Origin: Sphingomonadales bacterium
GTDB taxonomy: Bacteria > Pseudomonadota > Alphaproteobacteria > Sphingomonadales > Sphingomonadaceae
Assembly (NCBI GenBank): GCA_013297725.1
Contig: JAAFIB010000019.1
Span: 5,501-41,720 of the forward strand
Length of the DNA: 36,220 nt
Direction: 5' to 3'
The first letter of the stretch is position 1; each line of letters starts with the position of its first letter. Position numbers and translations under genes: made by a program. Positions 18,047 to 25,857 of the stretch are shown in pieces. The notes beneath the pieces were generated by a model that worked only from the letters and a program-made list of their open reading frames with translations, was not told the DNA's origin and did not search any database.

Positions 18047-18969
18047 AGCCCGAACGCCTTCATTATCGCCGCACGCTGTTTACCCCAGCTTATCGTCTCC
18101 GGTGCGATCAGCTCGGCATGGCCTTCGCCGGGCGTTGTCACCATTTCCGCGCCATAGGCTGTTCCAAAGCTGGGCGGCGCAATCGAATCGAGATCGTTAT
18201 TAAACTGCAACTCACGCGCGCGGCCCTTTGGCATTTCGGGTGGTGATGTGCGTGCGAACTCTCCTCCCGCCTTCGCCGAGGCTTCGGCGGACAAGCCCGC
18301 CATCGCACTCGCGCTTTCATTGCCGCAACCATGATCGGGCAAGTCCGTCTGCGCGCGCAGATCGGGAAGGCCGCCCTGCGATATCGCCAGATCGACTTTC
18401 AAAGGCTTTGCCCCGCGCAGCGCGTCATCCTTTGCCAACCCGAAACGCCGCGCCAGCCACAATGCCAGATGCCCGCCCGCCGAATGCCCGATCACTACGA
18501 CAGGTGCATCCGTGCGAAACCCATAGTCGGCGCGCTTTGCCGCAAACATATCCGCCGCAGCCCCAACATCCAGATACGTTCCGGGATAACCGCCGCCGCG
18601 GTCAACGCCGCGATACTCGATATTCCATACGCCTACGCCGTGCGAACGCAAATCGTCCGCGATCCAGTTCATAATGTCCCGCTCGGCAATGTTTGTTTGC
18701 CAGCAGCCACCGTGGATCATCACCACCGCGGGATGCGGACCGCTGCCTTTTGGTTGCCAGATATCCACCAGCTGCAAAGCATCCGCACCATAGGCAACCG
18801 TCGCATCGGGCATAGGCTTTGGCCGCGAAAGCAGATCCTCCCAGACCATCAGGCGCTTTTCCGAAATGGGCTTATCCGGAGCAGCTTGTGTCATAACACC
18901 GTCCACAGGGGCGCATCCTGTCGCGCACAGCAAAAGCATCCATAAAGCCGAAGGACGTACATAGCTCAC
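18043..18969 (-). CDS. Alpha/beta hydrolase lipoprotein, possible kynurenine formamidase
   Basis: A 308-residue alpha/beta hydrolase. The oxyanion motif is HGGCW (86-90), the nucleophile Ser163 in GHSAGG and the catalytic His284 in GEGHAEL; the acid is probably one of the Asp residues at 259-261. The HGGxW motif and overlap with kynU suggest an arylformamidase (N-formylkynurenine to kynurenine). However, residues 1-19 look like a lipoprotein signal ending in LCATGC, which would put the enzyme outside the cytosol, where kynureninase cannot directly use its product. GTG is the start, with GAGGG upstream. Residues about 224-238 are encoded by a repeat-like palindrome. Function is inferred from context. 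Confidence 0.8.
   Translation of the reverse strand: MSYVRPSALWMLLLCATGCAPVDGVMTQAAPDKPISEKRLMVWEDLLSRPKPMPDATVAYGADALQLVDIWQPKGSGPHPAVVMIHGGCWQTNIAERDIMNWIADDLRSHGVGVWNIEYRGVDRGGGYPGTYLDVGAAADMFAAKRADYGFRTDAPVVVIGHSAGGHLALWLARRFGLAKDDALRGAKPLKVDLAISQGGLPDLRAQTDLPDHGCGNESASAMAGLSAEASAKAGGEFARTSPPEMPKGRARELQFNNDLDSIAPPSFGTAYGAEMVTTPGEGHAELIAPETISWGKQRAAIMKAFGL
18262..18300. repeat. REP-like palindrome inside the hydrolase gene
   Basis: The perfect 6-bp arms CGCCGA (18274-18279) and TCGGCG (18284-18289) enclose GGCT. Flanking CCCGCCTT and ACAAGCCCGCC extend the imperfect symmetry. The core matches the style of short interspersed palindromes common in alphaproteobacterial genomes (cttcgccgaagcttcggcgg-like). 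It is read in frame as Ser/Ala/Glu-rich residues between the nucleophile and the catalytic His. Family membership is from memory of such elements; only one copy of this type is in the window. Confidence 0.45.
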
Positions 18970-19057
18970 CTAACTGCCCTCACCCCAATTACTCTGTGCA
19001 ACCGTAGCGCCCGTGCAGGCACAAGCGCAAGGGGGGGCTATTTTCTAGCCAAGCAAA

Positions 19058-19087
19058 AGCCACCCCTGAAACTAATCAGGGGTGGCT
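19058..19087 (-). terminator. Rho-independent terminator of the outer-membrane protein gene
   Basis: Perfect 12-bp arms (19058-19069 and 19076-19087) enclose a 6-base loop. On the minus strand the stem ends in CTTTTGC, a short T run. It begins 33 bases after the stop of the barrel-protein gene and separates it from the hydrolase-kynU operon. Confidence 0.85.
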
Positions 19088-19120
19088 CGATCTTGCGCTT
19101 ATCAGGGGATTTCGCGCAGA

Positions 19121-19720
19121 TTAAAAACGGATGGCCGCACCAAGCGAGATTTTGTTCTGGCGCAAATTGTCGCTGAACTTTGTGCGGTTGAATTCAGCGC
19201 GCAATGACAGGCTTTCTGTCGCGGCAAATTCAACGCCGCCGCCATAGGTAAAGCCGCGCTCGGTTTCTTTGCGGTTAAAATTGCCTGTAGCCTGACCCGT
19301 CACCGACTGCTGCGTCCGCAACCAGCGATAGCCTGCACGGCCATAGATCGCGAACTTTCCGCCCGGCGCAATACCAAGACGCGCAGTTGCGTCATAGGAC
19401 AGGCCCGGATCAACTTTGTAACGTCCGCCAGCAAGCAGCGATGGCTGATCGACGGTTTTGCCGCCAATGCCCGCACCAATTTCGGCACCAACAAGGATGA
19501 TGTTGCCCAGCACAACGTCATAGCCCGCATTCACACGGCCGCCATAGCCTTTGCGTGATACATCGCGTGTGCTTGTTGGCTGATTGGCTTCTAGGGAATC
19601 GCGGAAGCCATCGATGCCCAGATGAAAACCTTCCAAGGCTGCTTTGTCGCCATCTTCGGCGTGCGCAGCAACGGGGGCGAGCAGCAATAGGGGGGAGATG
19701 GCTGCAAGTAACTTTTTCAT
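19121..19720 (-). CDS. Outer-membrane beta-barrel (porin-like) protein
   Basis: A 199-residue protein with a signal peptide cut after HA (MKKLLAAISPLLLLAPVAAHA). The mature part shows alternating strands of small barrel proteins (GYGGRVNAGYDVVLGN, ATARLGIAPGGKFAIYGRAGYRW, LSLRAEFNRTKF) and ends in a C-terminal Phe, the usual Bam recognition residue. It resembles the OmpA-like/Omp25 group of 8-stranded barrels. The start at 19720 has AAGGAG 7 bases upstream; a longer frame to 19768 is not supported. It follows the two-component genes by 128 bases, and three phased CTCCA boxes upstream suggest control by that regulator. Confidence 0.88.
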   Translation of the reverse strand: MKKLLAAISPLLLLAPVAAHAEDGDKAALEGFHLGIDGFRDSLEANQPTSTRDVSRKGYGGRVNAGYDVVLGNIILVGAEIGAGIGGKTVDQPSLLAGGRYKVDPGLSYDATARLGIAPGGKFAIYGRAGYRWLRTQQSVTGQATGNFNRKETERGFTYGGGVEFAATESLSLRAEFNRTKFSDNLRQNKISLGAAIRF

Positions 19721-19790
19721 TATTCTACTCCTTAAATATGGCGGGCCGGGGGATGTACCCGTCCACATTTTTGGAAATAGAGGGGGGATA

Positions 19791-19828
19791 TGGAGCCTGT
19801 GTCGGTCTTGTGTGGAGACTATATGGAG
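19791..19828 (-). promoter_or_regulatory. Phased CTCCA boxes upstream of the barrel gene
   Basis: On the minus strand CTCCA occurs three times (19824-19828, 19813-19817, 19791-19795) with start spacings of 11 and 22 bases, i.e. one and two helical turns. The last two form CTCCACA, an 11-base gap and ACAGGCTCCAT. The same pair with the same 22-base spacing lies before the DUF2147 gene at 21867-21894. Direct repeats on one helix face are how OmpR-family regulators usually bind. The site is 71-108 bases before the start codon. Confidence 0.6.
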
Positions 19829-19848
19829 CCAGCTCGCGTGGTCGCTGA

Positions 19849-21072
19849 TTAAAGCGATTTGGCCGCAACAGGCAGGCGCATCTGGAAAATTGTTCCGCCG
19901 CCATTGTGGTTAGCAAGCGTCGCGCTGCCTTTATGCGCCTCTACAATCGCGCGCACAACTGCAAGCCCCAGACCGGTGCCGCCTGTGTTACGGCTGCGTG
20001 ACTGTTCGCCGCGCCAGAACCTATCAAATGCTTGTCCAGAATCATCGGTTGGCAATCCTGGGCCATGATCGACAATCTCCAGAACTGCGCTCTCCAGATC
20101 GACAAAAGTGGATATCCGCAAAGTGCCAGAGTTTGCTGCGTACCGGCAGGCATTGGCAAGAACGGCAGAGATCACCTGCCGAATGCGCGATCCGTCGGCG
20201 ACCAAGCGGGTTGCGGATAGAACAAGCGTGGGATCGAGCCCCGCTGCCTTAACATCCGGCTCCATCGCCGCCATCACTCTGCGCACTTCCTCGCCCAGAT
20301 CGGTTGGCTCTGGTGAAAGGATCAGCCGGTGTGAATTGGCAAGGCTTAATGTTTGCAGGTCATCAACCAGCCGCCCTAGCCCCTCAACCTGATACAGCAG
20401 GCCGTCGACCTCTTTTGGCTCCAGTGCAAATACACCATCGGCTATGCCATGCAGCCTGCCGCGCAATATCGTCAGCGGCGTGCGCAGTTCGTGCGCGATT
20501 GACGCGGTACTCTCCGCAAGCTCACGTTCGGCACGCTGCAACGCCGCCGCCATCGCATTAAAATCACCGGTCAGTTGCGATTCCTCTCGCGAGGAGAAAC
20601 CAGCCGGCGTTGCCCGGGCCGACAGATCACCATCTGAAATTTGCCGAGCCGCGCGCGCTATGCTGCTCAGCCCCTTGCCCAGCCGGCCCAGCATCAAATA
20701 GCCGAACGCCATTGTGATCAGCCCTGCGACCCCGATCATCAGGTAAAGCGCAGCATCAATGTCAGCATTCAACCGATCCTCAACCGGTTTGAATTCCCGA
20801 TTCAACAGATCAAGCTCTTCCGGCGTCGGAATTGCACCTGAATTTATGTGCTCGTCGTTGAATTTATCATAGATACGCCGCGCCTCTGGCGACAGCGTTT
20901 CCAGCTCCGCCTCTATCAGATAGCTTCCCCAAATATCCAGCGCCGTCGAAATCAAGACAGCATTGCCAATCATCAGCACAGTGAACAGGATCGTAATCTG
21001 CCGGGTTAGCGGCCACCGCCTGCGTTTGCGGCGGAAATTGCTGATCATAAGTTTCAGGTTAGGCAGCGTCAT
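19849..21072 (-). CDS. Sensor histidine kinase (BaeS-like)
   Basis: A 407-residue membrane sensor. Two membrane segments (about 26-46 and 106-127) flank a periplasmic loop of about 60 residues. A HAMP region follows, then HisKA with the phosphorylated His194 in SIAHELRTPLT, and HATPase with N box Asn307 (VLANACRYA), G1 DHGPGLP, F box FDRFWRG and G2 GGTGLGLAVV. It should autophosphorylate and pass phosphate to the adjacent regulator. The start at 21072 overlaps the regulator stop by ATGA. The loop is short, as in envelope-stress kinases such as BaeS. The signal is unknown. Confidence 0.93.
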   Translation of the reverse strand: MTLPNLKLMISNFRRKRRRWPLTRQITILFTVLMIGNAVLISTALDIWGSYLIEAELETLSPEARRIYDKFNDEHINSGAIPTPEELDLLNREFKPVEDRLNADIDAALYLMIGVAGLITMAFGYLMLGRLGKGLSSIARAARQISDGDLSARATPAGFSSREESQLTGDFNAMAAALQRAERELAESTASIAHELRTPLTILRGRLHGIADGVFALEPKEVDGLLYQVEGLGRLVDDLQTLSLANSHRLILSPEPTDLGEEVRRVMAAMEPDVKAAGLDPTLVLSATRLVADGSRIRQVISAVLANACRYAANSGTLRISTFVDLESAVLEIVDHGPGLPTDDSGQAFDRFWRGEQSRSRNTGGTGLGLAVVRAIVEAHKGSATLANHNGGGTIFQMRLPVAAKSL

Positions 21073-21761
21073 TCGGCAAGCAACCGATAACCGACGCCGC
21101 GCACAACCGCGCAATGCCCGGCGGCACCCGCTGTTTCCAGCTTTCGCCGTAAATTGCTGACATGGCTGTCGACGGTGCGTTCCATCGCATCGCTTTCCGG
21201 CATGCAGGCATCAACCAGTTCGCCCCGGCTGAACACCCGGCGCGGCGCGCGCGCCATATGTTCCAAAATGCGATATTCGGTCAGCGTCAGATCAAGCCGC
21301 GTTTCATTGCCGCCGTCGACAACATGGATCATATAACAAACGGTATCGATTTCGATTGTGCCAACCCGGATTACAGCGGGATCCCCCATCGCTCCATTCG
21401 CCCGGCGCAGCACAGCCTTCACACGGGCGACCACCTCCATTGGGTTGAACGGTTTGACCACATAATCATCCGCACCAACATGCAGCGCGGATAGCTTGTC
21501 CAGATCCTCTGCCCGCGCCGTTGCCATGATCACCGGTGTGCTGCCACGCCGCCGCACTTCGGCCAGCACAGAAAAGCCATCACGTTTTGGCATCTGCACA
21601 TCCAGCAGCATCAGGTCAGGTTTCAGCATCTGATGATGCATCAACGCAGTTTCGCCATCAGCCGCCGAAACAGTACGAAAACCATCGCGTTGCAAATAAG
21701 ATGTCAGGATAGCCGCAATCTCGGGCTCATCTTCGGCAATCAGGATTAGGGCGTTGTCCAT
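21069..21761 (-). CDS. OmpR-family response regulator (BaeR-like)
   Basis: A 230-residue regulator. The receiver domain has acidic pocket AEDEPE, phosphoacceptor Asp54 in LLLDVQMP, the conserved Thr in MATAR and Lys in VKPFNP. The C-terminal winged helix carries LTLTEYRILEHMA, RVFSRGELVDAC, RTVDSHVSNLRRKLE and RGVGYRL. GADDYVVKPFNPMEVVARVK resembles BaeR. The start at 21761 is preferred: a longer frame to 21932 would add 57 unconserved residues and cover the divergent promoter. It is read divergently from the DUF2147 gene, and the shared 192-base intergenic region holds CTCCA boxes, so autoregulation is plausible. Confidence 0.93.
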   Translation of the reverse strand: MDNALILIAEDEPEIAAILTSYLQRDGFRTVSAADGETALMHHQMLKPDLMLLDVQMPKRDGFSVLAEVRRRGSTPVIMATARAEDLDKLSALHVGADDYVVKPFNPMEVVARVKAVLRRANGAMGDPAVIRVGTIEIDTVCYMIHVVDGGNETRLDLTLTEYRILEHMARAPRRVFSRGELVDACMPESDAMERTVDSHVSNLRRKLETAGAAGHCAVVRGVGYRLLAE

Positions 21762-21821
21762 AGGGTCTGTTGTCTCTTCTAATCTAACAACGTTCCCCGT
21801 GCGACAGCTTTGTCGAGATTG

Positions 21822-21912
21822 TGTGGAGGTGATGTCTAGGGACTGCAAATGCAGACATTCCGGTGGCTCCACATCATCCCGCGACAGGCTCCATCCTAAC
21901 TCCATACTATAT
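21822..21912 (+). promoter_or_regulatory. Divergent promoter region with phased CTCCA boxes
   Basis: CTCCA occurs at 21867-21871, 21889-21893 and 21900-21904, with spacings of 22 and 11 bases, mirroring the array before the barrel gene. An inverted copy, TGTGGAG, is at 21822-21828. A -10-like TACTATATA begins at 21905, right after the last box, so a bound regulator would sit over the -35 region of the DUF2147 promoter. The region also lies upstream of the response-regulator gene. Confidence 0.6.
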
Positions 21913-21953
21913 AGCGACACCCTTGGCATCATAGTCAGATGAAGGAGCCTGAA

Positions 21954-22364
21954 ATGACCAAAGCAAATATCAAACGCACTGTGTTTATATTATCCCTGAT
22001 GTTCACCGGAACTGTTGTCTGGGCGCAGGATCAAGCGGCGCTCGCCGGTGTCTGGCGCGTGGATGATGGCTCGGCAACGGTGCGCATCTCGACTTGCAGC
22101 GGCAGCAGCAACTGGTGCGCAACGGTGATTGAGGAAAAGCTGAAGCCCGGTGAAACCAGCATGATGAACAAAGTCGTTGCCCGCGACATGCGGCCAATTG
22201 ATAAAAAGGGTGGCAGCAAAAAGGGCTGGTCGGGACGCATGGTCGCTGATGACGGCCAATCCTATAAAGCGACCGCGAAACAACAGGGCCAAGATGGATT
22301 GACGTTCAAGATCTGCGTAATGCCGCTGTTGTGCGACACGATGCGCCTCAACCGGGTACGCTAA
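21954..22364 (+). CDS. DUF2147 secreted protein
   Basis: A 136-residue exported protein. The start at 21954 has AAGGAG 6 bases upstream; an ATG at 21939 would lie before that site. A signal peptide ends at VWAQ. The mature part has the DUF2147 pattern GVWRVDDGSATVRIS-C, WCATVIEEKLKPGE and a C-terminal FKICVMPLLCDTMRL. The four cysteines may pair in the periplasm. The biochemical function of the family is not known. Its promoter shares operator-like repeats with the barrel gene, so it is likely a target of the neighbouring two-component system. Confidence 0.85.
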   Translation: MTKANIKRTVFILSLMFTGTVVWAQDQAALAGVWRVDDGSATVRISTCSGSSNWCATVIEEKLKPGETSMMNKVVARDMRPIDKKGGSKKGWSGRMVADDGQSYKATAKQQGQDGLTFKICVMPLLCDTMRLNRVR

Positions 22365-22377
22365 TACAGCTTAGCTG

Positions 22378-23553
22378 TTAAGCAACGCCGCCATAAGCTT
22401 GCACCAACCGCTTTTGCGCATGGGGGGCGACATTGACCTTGCTGATGTCGCCGCCTGCCCATGCCATAACCTTTGGGTCCATCACGCGAAAGAACACAGG
22501 CGGAAACGCTGCCATCAAAAACATGCCGGGATATCCACTTGGCAAGCGCGGCAAATCGGGGAAGTCGCGTAGCGCCTGATACGGGCGCATCGGATTGGTG
22601 TGATGATCCGAATGCCGCTGCAGGTGAAAACTCATCAGGTTTGAAAAGATGTGGTTAGTGTTCCACGAATGATGCGGGCGGCACGGCTCGTAATGGCCAT
22701 TATCCTTTTTCTGCCGCAGCAAGCCGTAATGTTCGACATAGTTTGCCTGCGTCAACGCATACCAACCCAGCATGTGGTGCAGCGCGATAAAGACCAGAAC
22801 CGCTGGCCCCAAAAGGGTTGCCAAAATAATGGCAGCGGTCCCGGTAATGGCCCATCCTTGCAGTATCTCGTTCTGCGGTGAGAAAACCGACAGCCCGTTC
22901 TTGGTCAGCCGCTCTGCTTCATCTTTCCACCCGCGCAAGAGCGTTCCGGGGATTTCACGGGTGGCAAACCGATAGATCGATTCCCCCATTCGCGCGCTCG
23001 CAGGATCCTCTGGCGTCGATACCCAGATGTGATGCCCGCGATTATGCTCCACACGGAAATGCGCATAGCCCACCACGGCATTGCTCCACATCGCAAAGCG
23101 GCGGTCAGTCTTATCCTGTTTGTGCCCCAGTTCATGCCCGATAGTGATCGAGTTGCCGTTGATCAGCGCACATCCGATCAACCAAACGGCCACCGACCAA
23201 AAAGGCAAATCCTGCGTGCCGACAAGGCAAACCGCGGCGATAAAACTTAGCCATGCAATCGGCACCGCCGACCGCACCAGCCAGCTGTAATAGCGATCAG
23301 CGATCATCGCCGGGACGATTTCATTGGGCGGATTATGCGTGTCTTCGCCAATCACCATGTCGACAATCGGAACGACAAAGAAAAAGAACACCGCAGGGAC
23401 CGCCGTAGCGATGACGCCCAATCCCGAAAAATACAGCAAGACCGACAAAGCCGGGATCATCGGCAAAATGAGCGAGCCGATAAAAAGCCAGCGCTTTCCA
23501 TCGACATAGCGGATCTCACCGCCGTCTTTTGCCATCGCTGAATATTCTACCGC
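22378..23553 (-). CDS. alkB: Alkane 1-monooxygenase (AlkB)
   Basis: A polytopic membrane di-iron hydroxylase that oxidises medium-chain n-alkanes to 1-alkanols with rubredoxin-supplied electrons. Histidine boxes are visible in order: HELGHK, EHNRGHH followed by WVSTPEDPAS, NYVEHYGL and LQRHSDHHT. Several hydrophobic helices precede and separate them. The start is uncertain: GTG at 23553 has AGGA 6 bases upstream and is used here (391 residues); a GTG at 23574 and an ATG at 23535 are alternatives in frame. No rubredoxin or alcohol dehydrogenase gene is adjacent. It converges on the DUF2147 gene, 13 bases away, and is divergent from a chemoreceptor-like gene. Confidence 0.93.
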   Translation of the reverse strand, partial: AVEYSAMAKDGGEIRYVDGKRWLFIGSLILPMIPALSVLLYFSGLGVIATAVPAVFFFFVVPIVDMVIGEDTHNPPNEIVPAMIADRYYSWLVRSAVPIAWLSFIAAVCLVGTQDLPFWSVAVWLIGCALINGNSITIGHELGHKQDKTDRRFAMWSNAVVGYAHFRVEHNRGHHIWVSTPEDPASARMGESIYRFATREIPGTLLRGWKDEAERLTKNGLSVFSPQNEILQGWAITGTAAIILATLLGPAVLVFIALHHMLGWYALTQANYVEHYGLLRQKKDNGHYEPCRPHHSWNTNHIFSNLMSFHLQRHSDHHTNPMRPYQALRDFPDLPRLPSGYPGMFLMAAFPPVFFRVMDPKVMAWAGGDISKVNVAPHAQKRLVQAYGGVA

Positions 23554-23731
23554 CACAAAAAATCCTATAAACACAAACGACCCAAATGCTCCTTAGGACA
23601 ATTTTGTTAATATCACATGCTAAAACTGCTCACTGTTGGCGGGCAAGCTCTGGCCAGTGGATTAGGCAAAAATTAACCATACACGCCCTATCGTAATATA
23701 GAAAAATTCCATCCCACTAGGGCGTATTGCG

Positions 23732-25372
23732 TTGACGGAAGCTAATACCAACAGTGAATTGTTTCAGATATGGTCTGGCTGGCGCGAAGAAATTCGTGCG
23801 ATGCGCCGCGTATCCAAAGGCGATGAGCCAGAGCTGTTATATGCCCAGCTGACAGCCGCCGTTAAAGCGCATAACGCGATTTCGCTTTCCGGCGTGTTTG
23901 CCATATGGATCGTTGCAGGCTTGCTGTTTTTTGGAGCGGGCAGCATTCCGTCTGCCTTTACTGCGCCCTTGTTTACCCTCGCATGCTACTTCTCGTTCCG
24001 GCTTAACAATGCGCTTTCTAAATATGATCCGGCGCAAGATCCCGAAAACCTAAAGCTGCTGAAATACGTCGCTTTGCTTGAAAACCTCGCTTTGGCATAT
24101 GCAATCTCTTGGGCAACTTTGGGGTTTTGCACTTGGCAATTGGACAACAGCGCAATCCAGATTTTCAGCAGCGGTTTTATGACTGCGCTGATCGGCATCG
24201 GCGTGGTTGTTTATGTATGCATGCCCGGCGCGATGCTGCGCTGGATTGCTGTGATCGCTGGCACCGGAATTGCCGCCCCGCTTTTCGCAAACGTGGCTTT
24301 GCCGTGGTATTATTACGTTGGCCTGATCGTTATCACCGTGCTGATTTACCGGATGGCGATGATGCTGTGGCGGGCGGCGCTGGATTCCGTCATCCGCTCG
24401 CAAGAATTTGACAAGACGCAGCGGTCGTTTTTTGACACCGAAAATCTGCGGTTACAGGCGCTGAACGAAGAACGCCTGAAAGCGCAGAATGCCAAAACAG
24501 AAGCACTGCGCATCAGTGAGGAAAAACGCACCGCCGAAATGGCAAAGCTTGCAGCCGAATTTGAAACATCGGTGCTGGCTGTTGTCGAGGCGTTGGGCCT
24601 TGCGGTCAGTTCGGTGGGCGAATCTGCGCAACAGCTGGCGGGCATCGGCGCGCAAACACGCGTGCGGTCTGACATGATGTCAGAATTGGCCCAGAATATG
24701 AGCGGCGCGATCCAATCCGTCGCCGCCGCCACGCGCCAGCTGAACGCGTCTGGCGATGCGATATCGTCGCAAGTCAACGAACAGGTGCGCGCATCCGACA
24801 TCGCATCCAGCATCAGCCGCACCGGCAGCCAAGCGATCACCAGCCTTGCCACCGAAGCAGAAAAGGTCAGCAAAATCGCCGAGCTGATCCAAGACGTCGC
24901 CGGGCAAACCAATTTGCTGGCGCTGAACGCAACGATCGAGGCGGCGCGCGCCGGAGCAGCAGGCGCAGGCTTTGCCGTCGTAGCGCACGAAGTCAAATCG
25001 CTGGCCACACAAACGCACGGCGCCATCGGATCCGTGACCGCGACGATATCCGCCATCCAACAACAAATGGGCGAAACCGCCGATGCGGTCGGATCCGTCG
25101 TCGATACAATCGCGCAGGTGCAACAAGGCGCAGGCCATATCGCCACCGCCATCAGCCAACAGCAAGACGCAACGCGCCACATCGGCAGCAGCGCACAAAG
25201 CGCCGCGAGCGATGCCGACCATGTGCTGGATTACAGCCGCGAAGTCAGCAGCGCCGCGATCCAAGTGGGCGAAGTGGCCGACGAGATGCAGCAAATCATG
25301 GCCGACCTGCAAACCCGCGCCGCCGCCCTGCGCGAGGCCAGCGGAGAATTTTTGGGACGGCTGCGCGCGTAA
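23732..25372 (+). CDS. Membrane methyl-accepting chemotaxis-like protein
   Basis: A 546-residue protein, probably starting with TTG at 23732 (AGGGC upstream). A cytoplasmic N-terminal segment of about 50 residues precedes about six closely spaced hydrophobic helices (residues about 50-210), with no periplasmic ligand-binding domain. A coiled-coil linker and a cytoplasmic MCP signalling domain follow. The hairpin tip is [17 protein letters not shown], then [13 protein letters not shown], the part that contacts CheW and CheA. One Gly-Arg pair usual in the tip is changed (GAAGAGF). With its membrane-embedded sensor part and divergent alkB, it might sense hydrophobic compounds or membrane/energy state; that is speculative. 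No che genes are present. Confidence 0.85.
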   Translation: MTEANTNSELFQIWSGWREEIRAMRRVSKGDEPELLYAQLTAAVKAHNAISLSGVFAIWIVAGLLFFGAGSIPSAFTAPLFTLACYFSFRLNNALSKYDPAQDPENLKLLKYVALLENLALAYAISWATLGFCTWQLDNSAIQIFSSGFMTALIGIGVVVYVCMPGAMLRWIAVIAGTGIAAPLFANVALPWYYYVGLIVITVLIYRMAMMLWRAALDSVIRSQEFDKTQRSFFDTENLRLQALNEERLKAQNAKTEALRISEEKRTAEMAKLAAEFETSVLAVVEALGLAVSSVGESAQQLAGIGAQTRVRSDMMSELAQNMSGAIQSVAAATRQLNASGDAISSQVNEQVRASDIASSISRTGSQAITSLATEAEKVSKIAELIQDVAGQTNLLALNATIEAARAGAAGAGFAVVAHEVKSLATQTHGAIGSVTATISAIQQQMGETADAVGSVVDTIAQVQQGAGHIATAISQQQDATRHIGSSAQSAASDADHVLDYSREVSSAAIQVGEVADEMQQIMADLQTRAAALREASGEFLGRLRA

Positions 25373-25444
25373 CAATTGCCGGAATTTGGCGGAAGCGTTT
25401 CGGGCTGAATAGGCCGCCGTATAACGCAGCCCCTAGTTTACAGT

Positions 25445-25514
25445 GTTTACCATGACGCGTTTACTATTTGGCGTTTATCGTGTGACATTTACCATGTGGC
25501 GTTCAGTGTGTGGC
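25445..25514. repeat. Five degenerate 14-bp tandem repeats
   Basis: Five contiguous units of exactly 14 bases begin at 25445, 25459, 25473, 25487 and 25501. Their pattern is GTTTAYCATGTGGC with changes; unit 1 is GTTTACCATGACGC and unit 4 ATTTACCATGTGGC. A partial GTTTACAGT precedes them. The last unit runs into the hairpin TGGCGGA-GTTTA-TCCGCCA, whose loop repeats GTTTA. A 14-base period is not a multiple of 3, so it is unlikely to be coding. Confidence 0.7.
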
Positions 25515-25621
25515 GGAGTTTATCCGCCAACGCGTGCGCCAGAGCACAGCGTAGGAACAAGCTTTAGCGACGGCGGGTTTTAAATGCCGCACGCGATGTT
25601 GGATTTACACCGCAGGCGCAA

Positions 25622-25732
25622 ATGGGCCGGAGAGTTGCGAATGAGCAGGCGGACGATATCAAAGAGCAAATTAGAACATTAAAAGAACATTACGGCAAAG
25701 TCAAGTTGCTTTTTCATGTATTATCATATTGA
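25622..25732 (+). CDS. Small hypothetical ORF (doubtful)
   Basis: ATG at 25622, with AGGCG 6-10 bases upstream, opens a 36-residue frame ending in TGA at 25730-25732. The product would be hydrophilic, helical and charged in the first two thirds (NEQADDIKEQIRTLKEHYGK). I do not recognise it. It may be a chance frame or the tail of a decayed gene; the frame stays open about 20 codons upstream to a TAG. Confidence 0.2.
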   Translation: MGRRVANEQADDIKEQIRTLKEHYGKVKLLFHVLSY

Positions 25733-25748
25733 ATTTATTGTATATAAT
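25721..25748 (+). promoter_or_regulatory. Possible promoter of a small RNA
   Basis: A perfect -10 TATAAT (25743-25748) has TTATCA (4 of 6 matches to TTGACA) 16 bases upstream at 25721-25726. No gene starts downstream on this strand; the transcript would run into the terminator at 25826. Confidence 0.4.
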
Positions 25749-25754
25749 GCGGAT

Positions 25755-25857
25755 ATTCGGAGTGCGTGCTCCTGACGCTGCTGTTACAATGAAGGGGTTA
25801 TTGCACCTGTTGCCGTAATCCTAAGACGGGGACATCGTATTCGGTGTCCCCGTTTTT
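25755..25857 (+). ncRNA. Candidate small RNA of about 100 nt
   Basis: A promoter-like element and a strong terminator bracket about 100 bases with no open reading frame. The transcript would hold a short GGAG/CTCC hairpin near its 5' end and finish with the GC-rich terminator stem. I recognise no known RNA family (it is not tmRNA, 4.5S or RNase P). The 5' end is an estimate from the -10 position. Confidence 0.35.
25826..25857 (+). terminator. Strong Rho-independent terminator
   Basis: Arms ACGGGGACA (25826-25834) and TGTCCCCGT (25845-25853) pair perfectly. C36-G43 and G37-C42 extend the stem around a TATT loop, and TTTTT follows directly (25853-25857). The T run is only on the plus strand, so it serves transcripts coming from the left: a small RNA or read-through from the chemoreceptor gene. 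Confidence 0.85.

Noticed and set aside
24346-25182. 278-residue open frame on the minus strand
   Set aside because: It is antisense to the chemoreceptor signalling domain; its Ala/Ser/Cys-rich composition comes from codon use on the other strand.
25445-25514. CRISPR array
   Set aside because: Units of 14 bases are contiguous without spacers and no cas genes are present.
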